This document shows, piece after piece, positions 34,088 through 42,589 of a stretch of DNA of 64,000 nt. The notes below the pieces were generated by a model that did no database searches, had not been told where the DNA came from, and worked only from the letters and a program-made list of their open reading frames with translations. Both the position numbers and the translations under genes were made by a program. The DNA comes from VRUE01 sp963727465. Its GTDB lineage: Bacteria; Actinomycetota; Thermoleophilia; Solirubrobacterales; 70-9. Numbering within the stretch: the first letter of the stretch is position 1; every line of letters begins with the position of its first letter. The stretch lies in assembly GCA_963727465.1 (NCBI GenBank), contig CAVSGL010000012.1, forward strand, positions 248,001 through 312,000, given 5' to 3'.

Positions 34088-35149
34088 ATGCGTGTGCCTA
34101 AACTTTTCCAAATGGGGCGTAAGAGCAAAATCGCGTTGATTGCGGGCGTTCTCCTGCTCGTCGTGCTGGTCGGGGTCGCCTACGCCTACGACAGCTCGCA
34201 GGACGACAAGATCGCCGACGGCGTGACGATCGGCGGCGTCGACGTCGGCGGCATGAACGAAGCCGAAGCCAAGCGCGCCGTGCGCCGTCAGCTGCTGGCC
34301 CCGCTGCGCCACTCGCTGCGGGTCTCCTACGACGGCGAGAGCTGGACGCTCGACGGCAAGAGCCTGCGCCTGCACGCCGATCTCGATCGCGCCGTCGGCG
34401 ACGCTCTCGACGCGAGCCGCGAAGGTGGGCTGCCGGGGCGCATCGTCCGCTATGTGAGCGGCGGCGAAGTCGACAAGAGCGTCTCCGCCGACGTCACCTA
34501 CTCGCAGCCCGCGGTCAACCGCTTCGTGCGCCGCGTCGCCGACGCGATCGACCGCGAACCGCAGAACGCCGATGTGAGCGCGAGCGGCGACTCGCTCGAA
34601 GTCACCCCGGCCGTCTACGGGCGCAAGCTGCGCGACAACCTGCTCACCCGCCGGCTGCGCGCGGCGGTGCTCAACGCCTCCGCCAACCACACGATCGCGG
34701 CTCGCGTGCACTCGACCAAGCCGGAAGTGACCGGCAAGGAAGTCGCGGCCGAGTACCCGTCCTACCTGACCCTCGACCGTGCCAACTTCACCCTGCGCCT
34801 CTGGGAACACCTGAAGCTGGCGAAGACCTACACGGTCGCCGTCGGCCAGGAAGGCCTGGAAACGCCGGAAGGGCTCTACGACATCGCCGAAAAGGAAGAA
34901 AACCCGACCTGGCACGTGCCGGAATCCGACTGGGCCGGCTCGCTGGCGGGCCAGGACATCCCGCCCGGCCCCTCGAACCCGATCAAGGCGCGCTGGATGG
35001 GGATCTTCGAAGGCGCCGGCATCCACGGCACCGAAGAGACCTCCTCGCTCGGCACCGCCGCCTCGCACGGTTGCGTGCGGATGTCGATCCCCGATGTGGA
35101 AGAACTCTACGACCGCGTCGAAGTCGGCACCCCCATCTACATCGGCTGA
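34088..35149 (+). CDS. L,D-transpeptidase with VanW/PG-binding-like domain
   Basis: 353 residues. One N-terminal membrane helix (IALIAGVLLLVVLVGVAYAY). Two tandem peptidoglycan-binding-like repeats (about 40-220) start at ADGVTIGGVDVGGMNEAEAKRAV. The C-terminal YkuD catalytic domain has HGTEETSSLGTAASHGCVRM with the catalytic cysteine. It forms 3-3 cross-links in the cell wall. ATG 34088 has a GGAG about 6 bases upstream; ATG 34112 is possible. Confidence 0.88.
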   Translation: MRVPKLFQMGRKSKIALIAGVLLLVVLVGVAYAYDSSQDDKIADGVTIGGVDVGGMNEAEAKRAVRRQLLAPLRHSLRVSYDGESWTLDGKSLRLHADLDRAVGDALDASREGGLPGRIVRYVSGGEVDKSVSADVTYSQPAVNRFVRRVADAIDREPQNADVSASGDSLEVTPAVYGRKLRDNLLTRRLRAAVLNASANHTIAARVHSTKPEVTGKEVAAEYPSYLTLDRANFTLRLWEHLKLAKTYTVAVGQEGLETPEGLYDIAEKEENPTWHVPESDWAGSLAGQDIPPGPSNPIKARWMGIFEGAGIHGTEETSSLGTAASHGCVRMSIPDVEELYDRVEVGTPIYIG

Positions 35150-35162
35150 CCCACCCCTCCCG

Positions 35163-35209
35163 ACCGCGGTAGAGGTTTGCCTCGCATAGCGGTGAAAAGC
35201 TCGACCGCG
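35163..35209. repeat. GGTCGAGG palindrome, copy C
   Basis: CCGCGGT (35163-35169) pairs with ACCGCGG (35203-35209) and GAG (35171-35173) with CTC (35199-35201), with one mismatch between. Sequence GAGGTTTGCCTCGCATAGCGG matches the reverse complement of copy B over most of its length except for small changes. It follows the L,D-transpeptidase stop by 14 bp. Confidence 0.68.
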
Positions 35210-35251
35210 GGGTGGAAGGCCAAGCGCAATCGGCGGCGAATTCCTTTCGGG

Positions 35252-36139
35252 ATGGACTGGGACGAGGCTCTGGCCGGATACGACCGCGATCTGCGCGCGC
35301 GCAGCATGGCCGAGCGCACGCGGCGCGCCTACGGGGTCGACCTCGGGCAGTTCGTCGCCTGGGCGCGGCAGCGTGGGCTCGAGCCCGGCAAGGTTCGCCA
35401 CCGCGATGTGCGGCGCTACGCCGCCGGTCTCTCGGCCGAGGGCGCCGCGGCGGCGACGACGGCGCGCAAGCTGGCCGCCGTGCGCGGCCTCTTCGACTTC
35501 CTCGTGCGCACCGAGCGCATCGGCCAGAACCCCGCCGACCTCGTCTCCAGCCCGAAGCGGGAGGAGAAGCTGCCGCGGGTGCTGAGCAGCGAGCAGGTGC
35601 GAGCGCTGCTCGAGCGGATTCCGGCCCGCACGCCGCTGGAGCTGCGCGACCGGGCGATGCTCGAGCTGGCCTACTCCTGCGGTCTGCGCTGCGAGGAGAT
35701 CGTCAACCTCGACCGCCGTTCCTTCGACTTCGAGACCGAGCAGCTGCGGGTGCTCGGCAAGGGCTCCAAGGAGCGGCTGCTGCCGGTCGGCGAGCCGGCG
35801 CAGCGGGCGTTGCGCCGCTACCTGGAGCGCGGCCGTCACGTGCTTGCGACCGACCCGCGCGAGCAGGCGCTGTTCCTCTCCAAGAGCGGCCGCCGCCTCT
35901 CCGGCTCCGACGTCACCCGGCGCCTCGGGCTCTGGGTGCGGGAGGCGGCGCTGGCCGCCGGCGTCTCGCCGCACTCGCTGCGCCACAGCTTCGCCACCCA
36001 CCTGCTCGAGGGCGGGGCGGACCTGCGCACGATCCAGGATCTGCTCGGTCACGCCTCGATCTCGACCACTCAGGTCTACACTCGTGTCGATGCGGCACGC
36101 CTGCGCGACGCCTACGCTGCGACCCACCCGCGCGCGTGA
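35252..36139 (+). CDS. xerD: Tyrosine recombinase, XerD-like
   Basis: 295 residues. SAM-like N-terminal arm (DWDEALAGYDRDLRARSMAERT), then the catalytic domain with R in YSCGLRCEEIVNLD, K in VLGKGSKERLLPV, HxxR in HSLRHSFATHLLEGG, H in LLGHASISTTQVY, and nucleophile Y in QVYTRVD. The length and motif spacing fit XerC/D, which resolve chromosome dimers at dif. No phage genes are adjacent; whiG follows by 43 bp. Confidence 0.88.
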   Translation: MDWDEALAGYDRDLRARSMAERTRRAYGVDLGQFVAWARQRGLEPGKVRHRDVRRYAAGLSAEGAAAATTARKLAAVRGLFDFLVRTERIGQNPADLVSSPKREEKLPRVLSSEQVRALLERIPARTPLELRDRAMLELAYSCGLRCEEIVNLDRRSFDFETEQLRVLGKGSKERLLPVGEPAQRALRRYLERGRHVLATDPREQALFLSKSGRRLSGSDVTRRLGLWVREAALAAGVSPHSLRHSFATHLLEGGADLRTIQDLLGHASISTTQVYTRVDAARLRDAYAATHPRA

Positions 36140-36182
36140 TGCCCAAACGATGCCCCGCCAGCCATAGAATCGAGCGCACTCG

Positions 36183-36956
36183 ATGGAAGCAGGCGTAAAA
36201 GAGGTCGAGCTACGGGACTTGTGGCGCCGTTACAAGGAGGACGGCGACAGGGCCGCGCGCGAGCGCCTCGTCGTCGCCTACTCGCCGCTGGTCAAATTCG
36301 TCGCCGGCCGGCTCGGCGCCGGCCTCCCGTCCCACGTCGAGGACGCGGACCTGATCTCCTACGGCCTGATGGGGCTGATCGGGGCGATCGAACGCTTCGA
36401 GCCCGAGCGCGGGATCAAATTCGAGACCTTCGCGATGACGCGGATCCGCGGCGCGATCATCGACGAGCTGCGCTCGCTCGACTGGGTGCCGCGCTCGGTG
36501 CGCGCCCGGGCGCGGGAAATCGAGGCGGCCCAGTCGAAGCTCGAGCACGAGCTCCAGCGGGCGCCGACCGAGGCCGAGCTGGCGGCCAAGGTCGGACTCA
36601 GCGAGGAGGAGCTACAGACCGCGCTGCTGGAGATCGCCAACTCCTCGATCTACGCGCTCGACGAGCTCTGGAGCATCTCCGACTCCTCCGGCGACTCGGT
36701 CTCCCTGCTCGACACGATCTCCGATCCGCGCGCCGAAGACCCGCAGGAATCGCTCGCCAGCAGCGAGGTCAAGGACCGCCTCACCGAGTCGATCGGCTCG
36801 CTGCCCGAGCGCGAGCAGCTGGTCGTCGCGCTCTACTACTACGAGAGCCTCACGCTGCGCGAGATCGGCGAGGTTCTCGGCGTCACCGAGTCGCGCGTCT
36901 CGCAGCTGCACACGAAGGCGGTCATGCGGCTCAAGTCCTCTTTACAGGAGGCATAG
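36183..36956 (+). CDS. whiG: Sigma factor of the FliA/WhiG family
   Basis: 257 residues with regions 2, 3 and 4: LVVAYSPLVKFVAGRLGAGLP, DLISYGLMGLIGAIERFEPERGIKFETFAMTRIRGAI (region 2), DELRSLDWVPRSVRARAREI (region 2.4-3 hallmark of this family) and LTLREIGEVLGVTESRVSQLH (region 4.2 helix-turn-helix). In actinobacteria it directs sporulation or motility genes. No flagellar genes are in the window. Confidence 0.9.
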   Translation: MEAGVKEVELRDLWRRYKEDGDRAARERLVVAYSPLVKFVAGRLGAGLPSHVEDADLISYGLMGLIGAIERFEPERGIKFETFAMTRIRGAIIDELRSLDWVPRSVRARAREIEAAQSKLEHELQRAPTEAELAAKVGLSEEELQTALLEIANSSIYALDELWSISDSSGDSVSLLDTISDPRAEDPQESLASSEVKDRLTESIGSLPEREQLVVALYYYESLTLREIGEVLGVTESRVSQLHTKAVMRLKSSLQEA

Positions 36957-36976
36957 TCGCGGGCTAGTCTCGTGGC

Positions 36977-39064
36977 ATGCCGCACAAGGCCGCGGACCGG
37001 ATTCGCAACGTCGCCCTGATCGGGCACCGGGGCTGCGGCAAGACGAGCCTGCACGAGGCGCTGCTGTTCGAGGCGGGCGCGACGCGGCGGCTCGGCAGGG
37101 TCGCCGACGGCAACACGGTCTCCGACGCCGAGCCCGACGAGCAGGAGCGCGAGATGTCGATCGGCGCCGCGGTCGCCGGCTTCGAGTACGGCGAGCGCGA
37201 GATCAACCTGATCGACACGCCGGGGGAGCCGAGCTTCGTCGCCGACGCGGCCGCGGCGCTGCGCGTCGCCGACGCCGCGGTGGTCGTGGTCAACGGCGTC
37301 GCCGAGGTCGAGGTGCAGACCGAGCGGCTCTGGCGCCGCGCCGATGACGAGGGCCTGGCGCGGCTCGTCTTCGTCAACATGCTCGACCGCGAGCGGGCCG
37401 ACTTCTTCGCCGCGCTCGACTCGCTCAAGGCGGCCTTCGGGCCGCACGTGGTCGCCACCGAGATCCCGATCGGAGCCGAGCAGGAGGTTCGCGGCGTGAT
37501 CGACCTGATCGACCTCGAGGCATTCGTCTACGAGGGCGACGGGCGGGGCAACGCGAGCCGGGTCGAGATCCCGGACGAGCTCCGCGCCCAGGCCGAGGAG
37601 CACCGCGAGAAGCTGATGGACGAGGTGGCGGAGAACTCCGACGAGCTGATGGAGCGCTACCTCGACGGCGAGCGGATCGACCACGCCGAGATCGTCGCGG
37701 TGCTCAAGCAGGGCGTCACCGAAGGCCGGATCTTCCCGGTCACCTGCGGGGTCGCGACGCGCAACCTCGGCGCCAACAGGCTGCTCGAGGCGCTGGTCGA
37801 GGATCTGCCCTCGCCGGCGATGCGCGGGCCGCTCGCGGCGAGCGGGGAGGGGGGAGAGGCGATCGAGGTGGCGGCCGACGAGGAGGGACCGCTCGTCGCC
37901 TACGTCTTCAAGACCCGCGCCGACCCCTACGCCGGCAGGATCAGCATGCTGCGCGTCCTCCGCGGCACGCTGCGTTCGGACACCCACGTCGGCAACGCGA
38001 CCAGGCGCGCGAAGGAGCGCGTCGGCCAGCTCGGGCGGCCGCTGGGCGGCGAGCTGACGCCCGTGGAGGAGCTGGGCGCGGGCGAGATCGGCGCGGTGGC
38101 GAAGCTGAAGCAGACCCAGGCCGGCGACGTGCTCTGCGAGCGCCAGGCCGAGATCGCCTTCCCGCCCCTGGACCTGCCGGCGCCGGTGATGGCCTTCGCC
38201 TTCGAGCCGAAGACGAAGGGCGACGAGGAGAAGGCAGCGACGGCGGTGCGGCGGCTGGGCGAGGAAGACCCGACGCTCGACGTGCACCGTGACGCGCAGA
38301 CGGGCGAGCAGATCGTCGCCGGGCTGACCCAGGTCCACGTCGAGGTGATCGTCGAGCGGATGAAGCGCCGCTTCGGCGCCGAGATCGAGCTGCACCCGCC
38401 GCGCGTCCCCTACCAGGAGACGATCCGCCGCCCGGCCGAGGCCCACGCCCGCTACAGGAAGCAGTCCGGCGGGCGCGGTCAGTTCGCCGACTGCCGGATC
38501 GAGATCGAGCCGGGCGAGGACGGCTCCGGGCTCGAGTTCGTCGACCTGATCAAGGGCGCGGCGATTCCCGGCGGCTTCATTCCCGCGGTCGAGAAGGGCG
38601 TGGAGGAGGCGATGCGCCACGGCACCGTCGCCGGCTATCCGGTCAGGGACGTGCGGGTGCGCCTGGTCGACGGCAAACACCACGACGTCGACTCCTCGGA
38701 GATGGCCTTCAAGGTCGCCGGTTCGATGGCCTTCCGCGAGGCGATGGAGGCGGCCGACCCGGTGCTGCTGGAGCCGATCGTGCGGCTCACGGTCGTCTGT
38801 CCCGAGGACGTCGTCGGCGAGCTGATCGGCGACCTCAACTCGCGCCGCGGCCACCCGCTCGGCATGGAGCCGAAGGGCGGCGCGACCGAGGTGCGGGCCG
38901 AGCTGCCGATGGCGGAGGTGCTCGACTACGCGCCGGACCTGCGCTCGATCAGCGGCGGCCGGGCCGAGTTCACGGTCGAGTTCGACCGCTATGAGCCGGT
39001 CCCGGCGCAGCTCGCCGACAGGGTCGTTGCAGAAGCGCGCCAGGGCGCGGCCGCCGCGGCGTAG
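36977..39064 (+). CDS. EF-G-like translational GTPase
   Basis: 695 residues with all five EF-G domains. G1 is GHRGCGKTSL, switch I EQEREMSIG, G3 DTPGEPSF, and G4 NMLD where NKxD is canonical. Domain IV has SGGRGQFADCRIEIEP and PGGFIPAVEKGVEEA; domain V has GDLNSRRGHPLGMEPKGGATEV. It belongs to the FusA2/EF-G II type, a paralogue whose role in vivo is unclear. It is not near rpsL-rpsG-tuf, so it is not the main EF-G. Confidence 0.88.
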   Translation: MPHKAADRIRNVALIGHRGCGKTSLHEALLFEAGATRRLGRVADGNTVSDAEPDEQEREMSIGAAVAGFEYGEREINLIDTPGEPSFVADAAAALRVADAAVVVVNGVAEVEVQTERLWRRADDEGLARLVFVNMLDRERADFFAALDSLKAAFGPHVVATEIPIGAEQEVRGVIDLIDLEAFVYEGDGRGNASRVEIPDELRAQAEEHREKLMDEVAENSDELMERYLDGERIDHAEIVAVLKQGVTEGRIFPVTCGVATRNLGANRLLEALVEDLPSPAMRGPLAASGEGGEAIEVAADEEGPLVAYVFKTRADPYAGRISMLRVLRGTLRSDTHVGNATRRAKERVGQLGRPLGGELTPVEELGAGEIGAVAKLKQTQAGDVLCERQAEIAFPPLDLPAPVMAFAFEPKTKGDEEKAATAVRRLGEEDPTLDVHRDAQTGEQIVAGLTQVHVEVIVERMKRRFGAEIELHPPRVPYQETIRRPAEAHARYRKQSGGRGQFADCRIEIEPGEDGSGLEFVDLIKGAAIPGGFIPAVEKGVEEAMRHGTVAGYPVRDVRVRLVDGKHHDVDSSEMAFKVAGSMAFREAMEAADPVLLEPIVRLTVVCPEDVVGELIGDLNSRRGHPLGMEPKGGATEVRAELPMAEVLDYAPDLRSISGGRAEFTVEFDRYEPVPAQLADRVVAEARQGAAAAA

Positions 39065-39092
39065 GGGTTTCGGCCATTGCTAACTTGACGAG

Positions 39093-39608
39093 GTGAGTCG
39101 TGACGAGACCTGCGCGGTCTGCGGTCGCACGATCCTGGCCGGAGAGCGCACCCGCAGCTACATGAGCCCACGCGAGGGGCCGATGCGCGTCTGCGAGCTC
39201 TGTCGCGGCCGCGCCGAGCGGCTCGGCTGGGTCGATCCGGCGGCGCCGGGCGCCAACGTCGGCCGCCGCCCCGAGCCGGAGCCGGGCGAGTCGCCGCGCA
39301 GCCGGCTGGACCGCGCGGTCGAGCGCTTCAACGCCAGCGAGGCGGCGCGCACCGTCGCCGGCCTCACACGGACCCTCGGCGACCCGCGGGTCTCGATCGG
39401 AGCGGCGTCTGGTTCGCCCAGCGAGGTGCGGGTCACCGTCGCCTGGGATCTCTGCTGGTATCAGTGGGGCGTCGATCTCGGCGACGAGCTGCGCGCCGTG
39501 TTCCAGCTCGGCCGCGGCGACGAGATCGAGCAGCTCGACGGGCCGGCCCGCGAGTGGAACGCCCACGCCGGGGAGGGCGGCCGGCTGGCGCTCGGTGTGC
39601 CCGCATGA
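39093..39608 (+). CDS. Conserved zinc-ribbon-like hypothetical protein
   Basis: 171 residues, GTG start. The N terminus has two CxxC pairs (CAVCGRTI and CELCRGRA), a likely zinc site. The middle is Arg/Glu-rich and the end contains RVTVAWDLCWYQWGVDLGDELRAVF. I do not recognise a family function. It overlaps the RNase H-like gene (ATGA), so the two are coupled and may act together on nucleic acid. Confidence 0.65.
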   Translation: MSRDETCAVCGRTILAGERTRSYMSPREGPMRVCELCRGRAERLGWVDPAAPGANVGRRPEPEPGESPRSRLDRAVERFNASEAARTVAGLTRTLGDPRVSIGAASGSPSEVRVTVAWDLCWYQWGVDLGDELRAVFQLGRGDEIEQLDGPAREWNAHAGEGGRLALGVPA

Positions 39609-40003
39609 AGCTGGTCGTCAACGTCGACGGAGGCGCCCGCGGCAATCCCGGACCGGCGGCGATCGGCGCCGTCGTGCAGAACGGCGACGGCGAGGTGCTG
39701 GAGGAGCGCGGCGAGCGGATCGGCACGGCGACCAACAACGTCGCCGAGTACAGGGCGCTGCTGCTCGGCATCGCGCGGGCGGCGGAGCTCGGCGCGAGCG
39801 AGATCGAGCTGATCGGCGATTCGGAGCTGATCGTGCGTCAGGTCAGGGGCGAGTACAAGGTCAAGGACGCGACGCTGCGCGAGCTGCACGGCGAGGTGAA
39901 GCGCGCCCTGCGGCCCTTCGAGAGCTGGTCGATCCGCCACGTGCGCCGCGCGCAGAACGCCGAGGCCGACCGCCTCGTCAACGCGGCGCTCGACGGCGGC
40001 TGA
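39605..40003 (+). CDS. RNase HI-like protein
   Basis: 132 residues. The RNase H fold is clear: VVNVDGGARGNPGPAAIGAV (first catalytic D), ATNNVAEYRALLLGI (E), LIGDSELIVRQVRGEYKV (D) and RAQNAEADRLVN (last D). It is the short 'RNase HI / reverse-transcriptase-like' group common in actinobacteria. It degrades RNA in RNA-DNA hybrids, complementing the RNase HII at 22 kb. ATG overlaps the upstream stop. Confidence 0.88.
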   Translation: MKLVVNVDGGARGNPGPAAIGAVVQNGDGEVLEERGERIGTATNNVAEYRALLLGIARAAELGASEIELIGDSELIVRQVRGEYKVKDATLRELHGEVKRALRPFESWSIRHVRRAQNAEADRLVNAALDGG

Positions 40004-40061
40004 ACCACCGCTGCGGGAAATTCGCCTGTTTTCGCCCGTTCGCGCTGGGTAGCGGGAAAGC

Positions 40062-40904
40062 ATGAGCTACCAGCGAAAAGCACTCATATCCGTCTCTGTC
40101 CTGCTCGCTTGGGTAGTGGCTCTGGCCGCTGTCGCCTCCGGCGCGAACAGCGCGAAGCAAGCCGAACGGATCCGCAAGGTCGCGCGGTCCGATCGCGGCG
40201 CCACGCACCTCGCGCGGGCGATCTTCGAAGGCAACGGCAGGCGCTTCGTGCGGGCGAAGTTCGTCACCGTGCCGCCCGGGGGCAACCCGGTCGCCGTCTC
40301 CACCAAGCGGATCGCGGGCTTCCCCCGCCGTGGCGGTTCCTTCGCGCTCCTCTCGACCGGTTGCGCGGGGTATGTCGCGACCAGAAACATCGACGGCGCG
40401 ACCGGGTGCGCCGACGGCGGCGCCCGCGTCCGCGGCGCCCGCGACGTGACGATCTGGCGCATCCGCCTGCGCGTCCCGCGCGGCGCCAACTGCCTCTCCT
40501 TCCGCTTCAAGTTCCTCTCCGAGGAGTTCCCGGAGTGGGTCGGCACCGAATACAACGACGCGTTCATCGCCGAACTCGACCGCTCGCCCTCCTGGACGGC
40601 GTCCGACAACCGGACCCCGGTGATCGAAGCGCCGGACGACTTCGCGACGACCCGCGACGGCAACCTGATCAGCGTCAACGCGACGCGCAATGCGAGGGTC
40701 ACCCGCGGCGCCGCGAAGGGGACGACCTACGACGCGGCGACCGGTAAGCTGCGCGCCTCGACCCGGGTGAGCCCGGGCGTGCACCTGCTCCACCTGTCGC
40801 TGTTCGACCAGGGCGACCGGCAGTTCGACTCGACCGTCTTCGTCGACCGGCTCACGGTCCGGCGCGCCGCGCGCTGCGTCTCCGGCGTCGTGCGGACCAG
40901 GTAG
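40062..40904 (+). CDS. Secreted choice-of-anchor-L-type protein
   Basis: 280 residues. Signal peptide (RKALISVSVLLAWVVALAAVASG). The core resembles the choice-of-anchor L domain: CLSFRFKFLSEEFPEWVGTEYNDAFIAEL near residues 146-174, then FDSTVFVDRL near the end. No sorting signal is visible. Probably an extracellular beta-sandwich adhesin or lectin-like protein. The 3' end overlaps the convergent DoxX gene by 53 bp. Confidence 0.75.
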   Translation: MSYQRKALISVSVLLAWVVALAAVASGANSAKQAERIRKVARSDRGATHLARAIFEGNGRRFVRAKFVTVPPGGNPVAVSTKRIAGFPRRGGSFALLSTGCAGYVATRNIDGATGCADGGARVRGARDVTIWRIRLRVPRGANCLSFRFKFLSEEFPEWVGTEYNDAFIAELDRSPSWTASDNRTPVIEAPDDFATTRDGNLISVNATRNARVTRGAAKGTTYDAATGKLRASTRVSPGVHLLHLSLFDQGDRQFDSTVFVDRLTVRRAARCVSGVVRTR

Positions 40905-41256
40905 CTCCGCCGGGGCCGACCGCGACGAGGAAGAGCATCGCGATCAGCAGCGCGGGGGCGAGGGTGAGGCTGGGCACGACCTCACCCTCGCCGATCCCGG
41001 AGACGACGATCGCGCCGACCATGTTGGCGGCGAGCGCCAGCGCCGCCGGCCGGGTGAGCATCCCAGCCAGCAGCAGCAGCCCGCCGCCGATCTCGAGCAG
41101 CCCGATCAGGTAGACGAAGGCATCGGGGGCCGGTAGGCCGTAGCTCTCGAAGGAGGCGACCTCGTGCGAGTGGTCACTGAACTTGCCGATCCCGAAGATG
41201 ACGAAGATCGCGCCGCTCAGCCAGCGGACAGGAGGTGCGAGCGAGTCGCGCGACAT
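40852..41256 (-). CDS. DoxX-family membrane protein
   Basis: 134 residues with four predicted membrane helices: VRWLSGAIFVIFGIGKF, AFVYLIGLLEIGGGLLLLAG, AALALAANMVGAIVV and LAPALLIAMLFLVAVG. The GKF and LLEIGGGLLLL stretches are typical of DoxX. A basic C-terminal tail follows. The substrate is unknown; family members are linked to redox or sulfur chemistry. Confidence 0.78.
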   Translation of the reverse strand: MSRDSLAPPVRWLSGAIFVIFGIGKFSDHSHEVASFESYGLPAPDAFVYLIGLLEIGGGLLLLAGMLTRPAALALAANMVGAIVVSGIGEGEVVPSLTLAPALLIAMLFLVAVGPGGATWSARRRRRSARRAGP

Positions 41257-41373
41257 CGTGATCCAAAGATAGGCAGCGAATCCTTGCCGGAGTGTGAACT
41301 GCTCCGCTTGACTGCTGGAATGGCCTCCCCGGGCGCTCGACCTCCCCGCCGGTAGCACCGACCTTTTCCAGCG

Positions 41374-41560
41374 GCGATCCGTCACCCGGACCGGCGCTCG
41401 CTCGCCGACGCGCTGCGGCGCCTCTCGGAGGCCGGGATCCGACTCGACCGCGCCTCCGACCACGGCGTCAATGAGGCGCTGTACCTGAGCGACCCCGACG
41501 GGAACGGGCTCGAGCTCTACTGCGACCGCCCGCCCGAGCGGTGGCCGCGGGTTGTGCACG
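41374..41560 (+). pseudogene. 3' fragment of a VOC (glyoxalase/dioxygenase-like) gene
   Basis: No start codon. The + frame from 41374 reads HPDRRSLADALRRLSEAG, then ASDHGVNEALYLSDPDGNG, then LELYCDRPPERWPR, the C-terminal end of a vicinal-oxygen-chelate protein (metal-binding H in SDHG, E in GLELY). The N-terminal half is missing, and the divergent DoxX promoter region occupies its place. A deletion remnant. Confidence 0.7.
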
Positions 41561-41579
41561 CGACGATGCCGCCGCTAGG

Positions 41580-42035
41580 ATGCTGTCGCAAGTGGATCGA
41601 CCGACCCGCAAGATCCTGCTCCTGGCTGTCTTCGCGATCGCGCTGGGGACCTTCGCGGTCGCCCTCGCGTCGGCGCAGCCCGCTGTTCGGACCTACGTCG
41701 CCAGCAACTGCGACAACGCGGCCTACAAGCCGCACCGGATCGTCCTCGCCTGCGGCGATGCCGGGCTGTTGGACACGAGGCTCCAGTGGACGCAGTGGGG
41801 GACGAAGAAGGCCCACGGCGCCGGCCTCGGCGTGCAGAAGGTCTGCAAGCCCAACTGCGCCGCCGGCAAGGTCGCCAAGGCGGCGATGAAACTGATCCTC
41901 TCGAGGCCGCGCCTTTGCCCCCAGGACAACAAGCGCCACTTCACCAAGGTCCACTACAAGTGGCTCCCCGCCGCCCCGGCCGGAGGCCCCGCCCGGGGCA
42001 CGGTCCCCCTGCCCTGCGCCCTCCTCGGCGGCTGA
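41580..42035 (+). CDS. Small secreted cysteine-containing protein
   Basis: 151 residues from ATG 41580; a GTG at 41541 would add 13. An N-terminal hydrophobic signal (KILLLAVFAIALGTFAVALASA) is followed by a mature domain with six cysteines, e.g. VASNCDNAAYKPHRIVLACGD and KVCKPNCAAGK. It is likely disulfide-bonded outside the cell. Similar unnamed small secreted proteins are common in Solirubrobacterales, by my recollection only. Function unknown. Confidence 0.6.
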   Translation: MLSQVDRPTRKILLLAVFAIALGTFAVALASAQPAVRTYVASNCDNAAYKPHRIVLACGDAGLLDTRLQWTQWGTKKAHGAGLGVQKVCKPNCAAGKVAKAAMKLILSRPRLCPQDNKRHFTKVHYKWLPAAPAGGPARGTVPLPCALLGG

Positions 42036-42054
42036 ATGTAGAATCCGCCTCCGC

Positions 42055-42128
42055 GCGGCTGTAGCTCAGCTGGCTAGAGCGTCTGCTTGCCATGCAGAAG
42101 GTCGTGGGTTCGAATCCCATCAGCCGCT
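42055..42128 (+). tRNA. tRNA-Gly (anticodon GCC)
   Basis: Full cloverleaf. Acceptor GCGGCTG/CAGCCGC, D arm GCTC...GAGC, anticodon stem TCTGC/GCAGA with loop TTGCCAT (anticodon GCC), T arm GTGGG-TTCGAAT-CCCAT, discriminator T; no encoded CCA. Its 3' 42 bp (42086-42127) recur exactly at 44170-44211, so it serves as an integration site. Confidence 0.92.
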
Positions 42129-42282
42129 TTTTCGCGAATGCCCTGCACGTGGGCGGGTCGGTTTCGGCGCGGGAGCCCAGAACCGACTGGAACCACCCCG
42201 AAATATTGCCGTTATTCCAGGCACTACTGCGAATTAGTGCCTGAAACCGCCAGGATGCGCAGCGATTGGCGGCGATTCCGCC
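42086..42282 (+). repeat. Attachment-like direct repeat, left copy
   Basis: The first 42 bp (tRNA 3' part) are identical to 44170-44211. Similarity continues with scattered differences for about 150 bp more, including CTGCACGTGGGCGGGTCGG, AACCGACTGGAACCACCCC and a hairpin CAGGCACT (42218-42225) / AGTGCCTG (42236-42243). Typical of a tRNA-targeted integrative element boundary. Confidence 0.75.
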
Positions 42283-42299
42283 TTGCGTTCGCCCCGCAG

Positions 42300-42520
42300 C
42301 AGCGGTATTGGGCGGGCGGCGAGGTGCCCTGGCATCGTGGCCCAGGAGTTCGCCGTTGGGGCAGCATCGACGAGCTGGCCGACTATCCCTACCTGGAACG
42401 CGAGGGCGTCCTTGCCGCGCTCGAATACGCAACTGGCAGCCGCTCAAGGGCCCGAGCTGGCAGTGGTATCTCCAGCAGCGTGAAGCTGCTTCTCGGCGCG
42501 AACTTCTCGCCGAGGGAGCA
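42300..42520 (+). pseudogene. Decayed DUF433 / DUF5615-type toxin-antitoxin remnant
   Basis: The + frame near 42375-42440 reads SIDELADYPYLEREGVLAALEYA, the C-terminal signature of DUF433 antitoxins. The preceding part (CPGIVAQEFAVGAA) is in another frame, so there is a frameshift. A GTG at 42480 then reads KLLLGANFSPRE, like the start of a DUF5615 PIN-like toxin, before homology ends. Both genes look broken by the transposase insertion that follows. Confidence 0.5.
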
Positions 42521-42589
42521 CAGCTGTCGCGCTTCGCGCGAAGCAGAAGCCCATATCCTCGCCAGGACCCCCTGGCGCCCCTCGCGGGG

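Noticed and set aside
33824..36127. 767-codon minus-strand frame opposite the L,D-transpeptidase and xerD genes
   Set aside because: No domain; both + genes show complete catalytic motifs.
41941..42447. Minus-strand frame containing RLMGFEPTTFCMAS
   Set aside because: That peptide is a well-known artefact of reading a tRNA gene in antisense; no other support.
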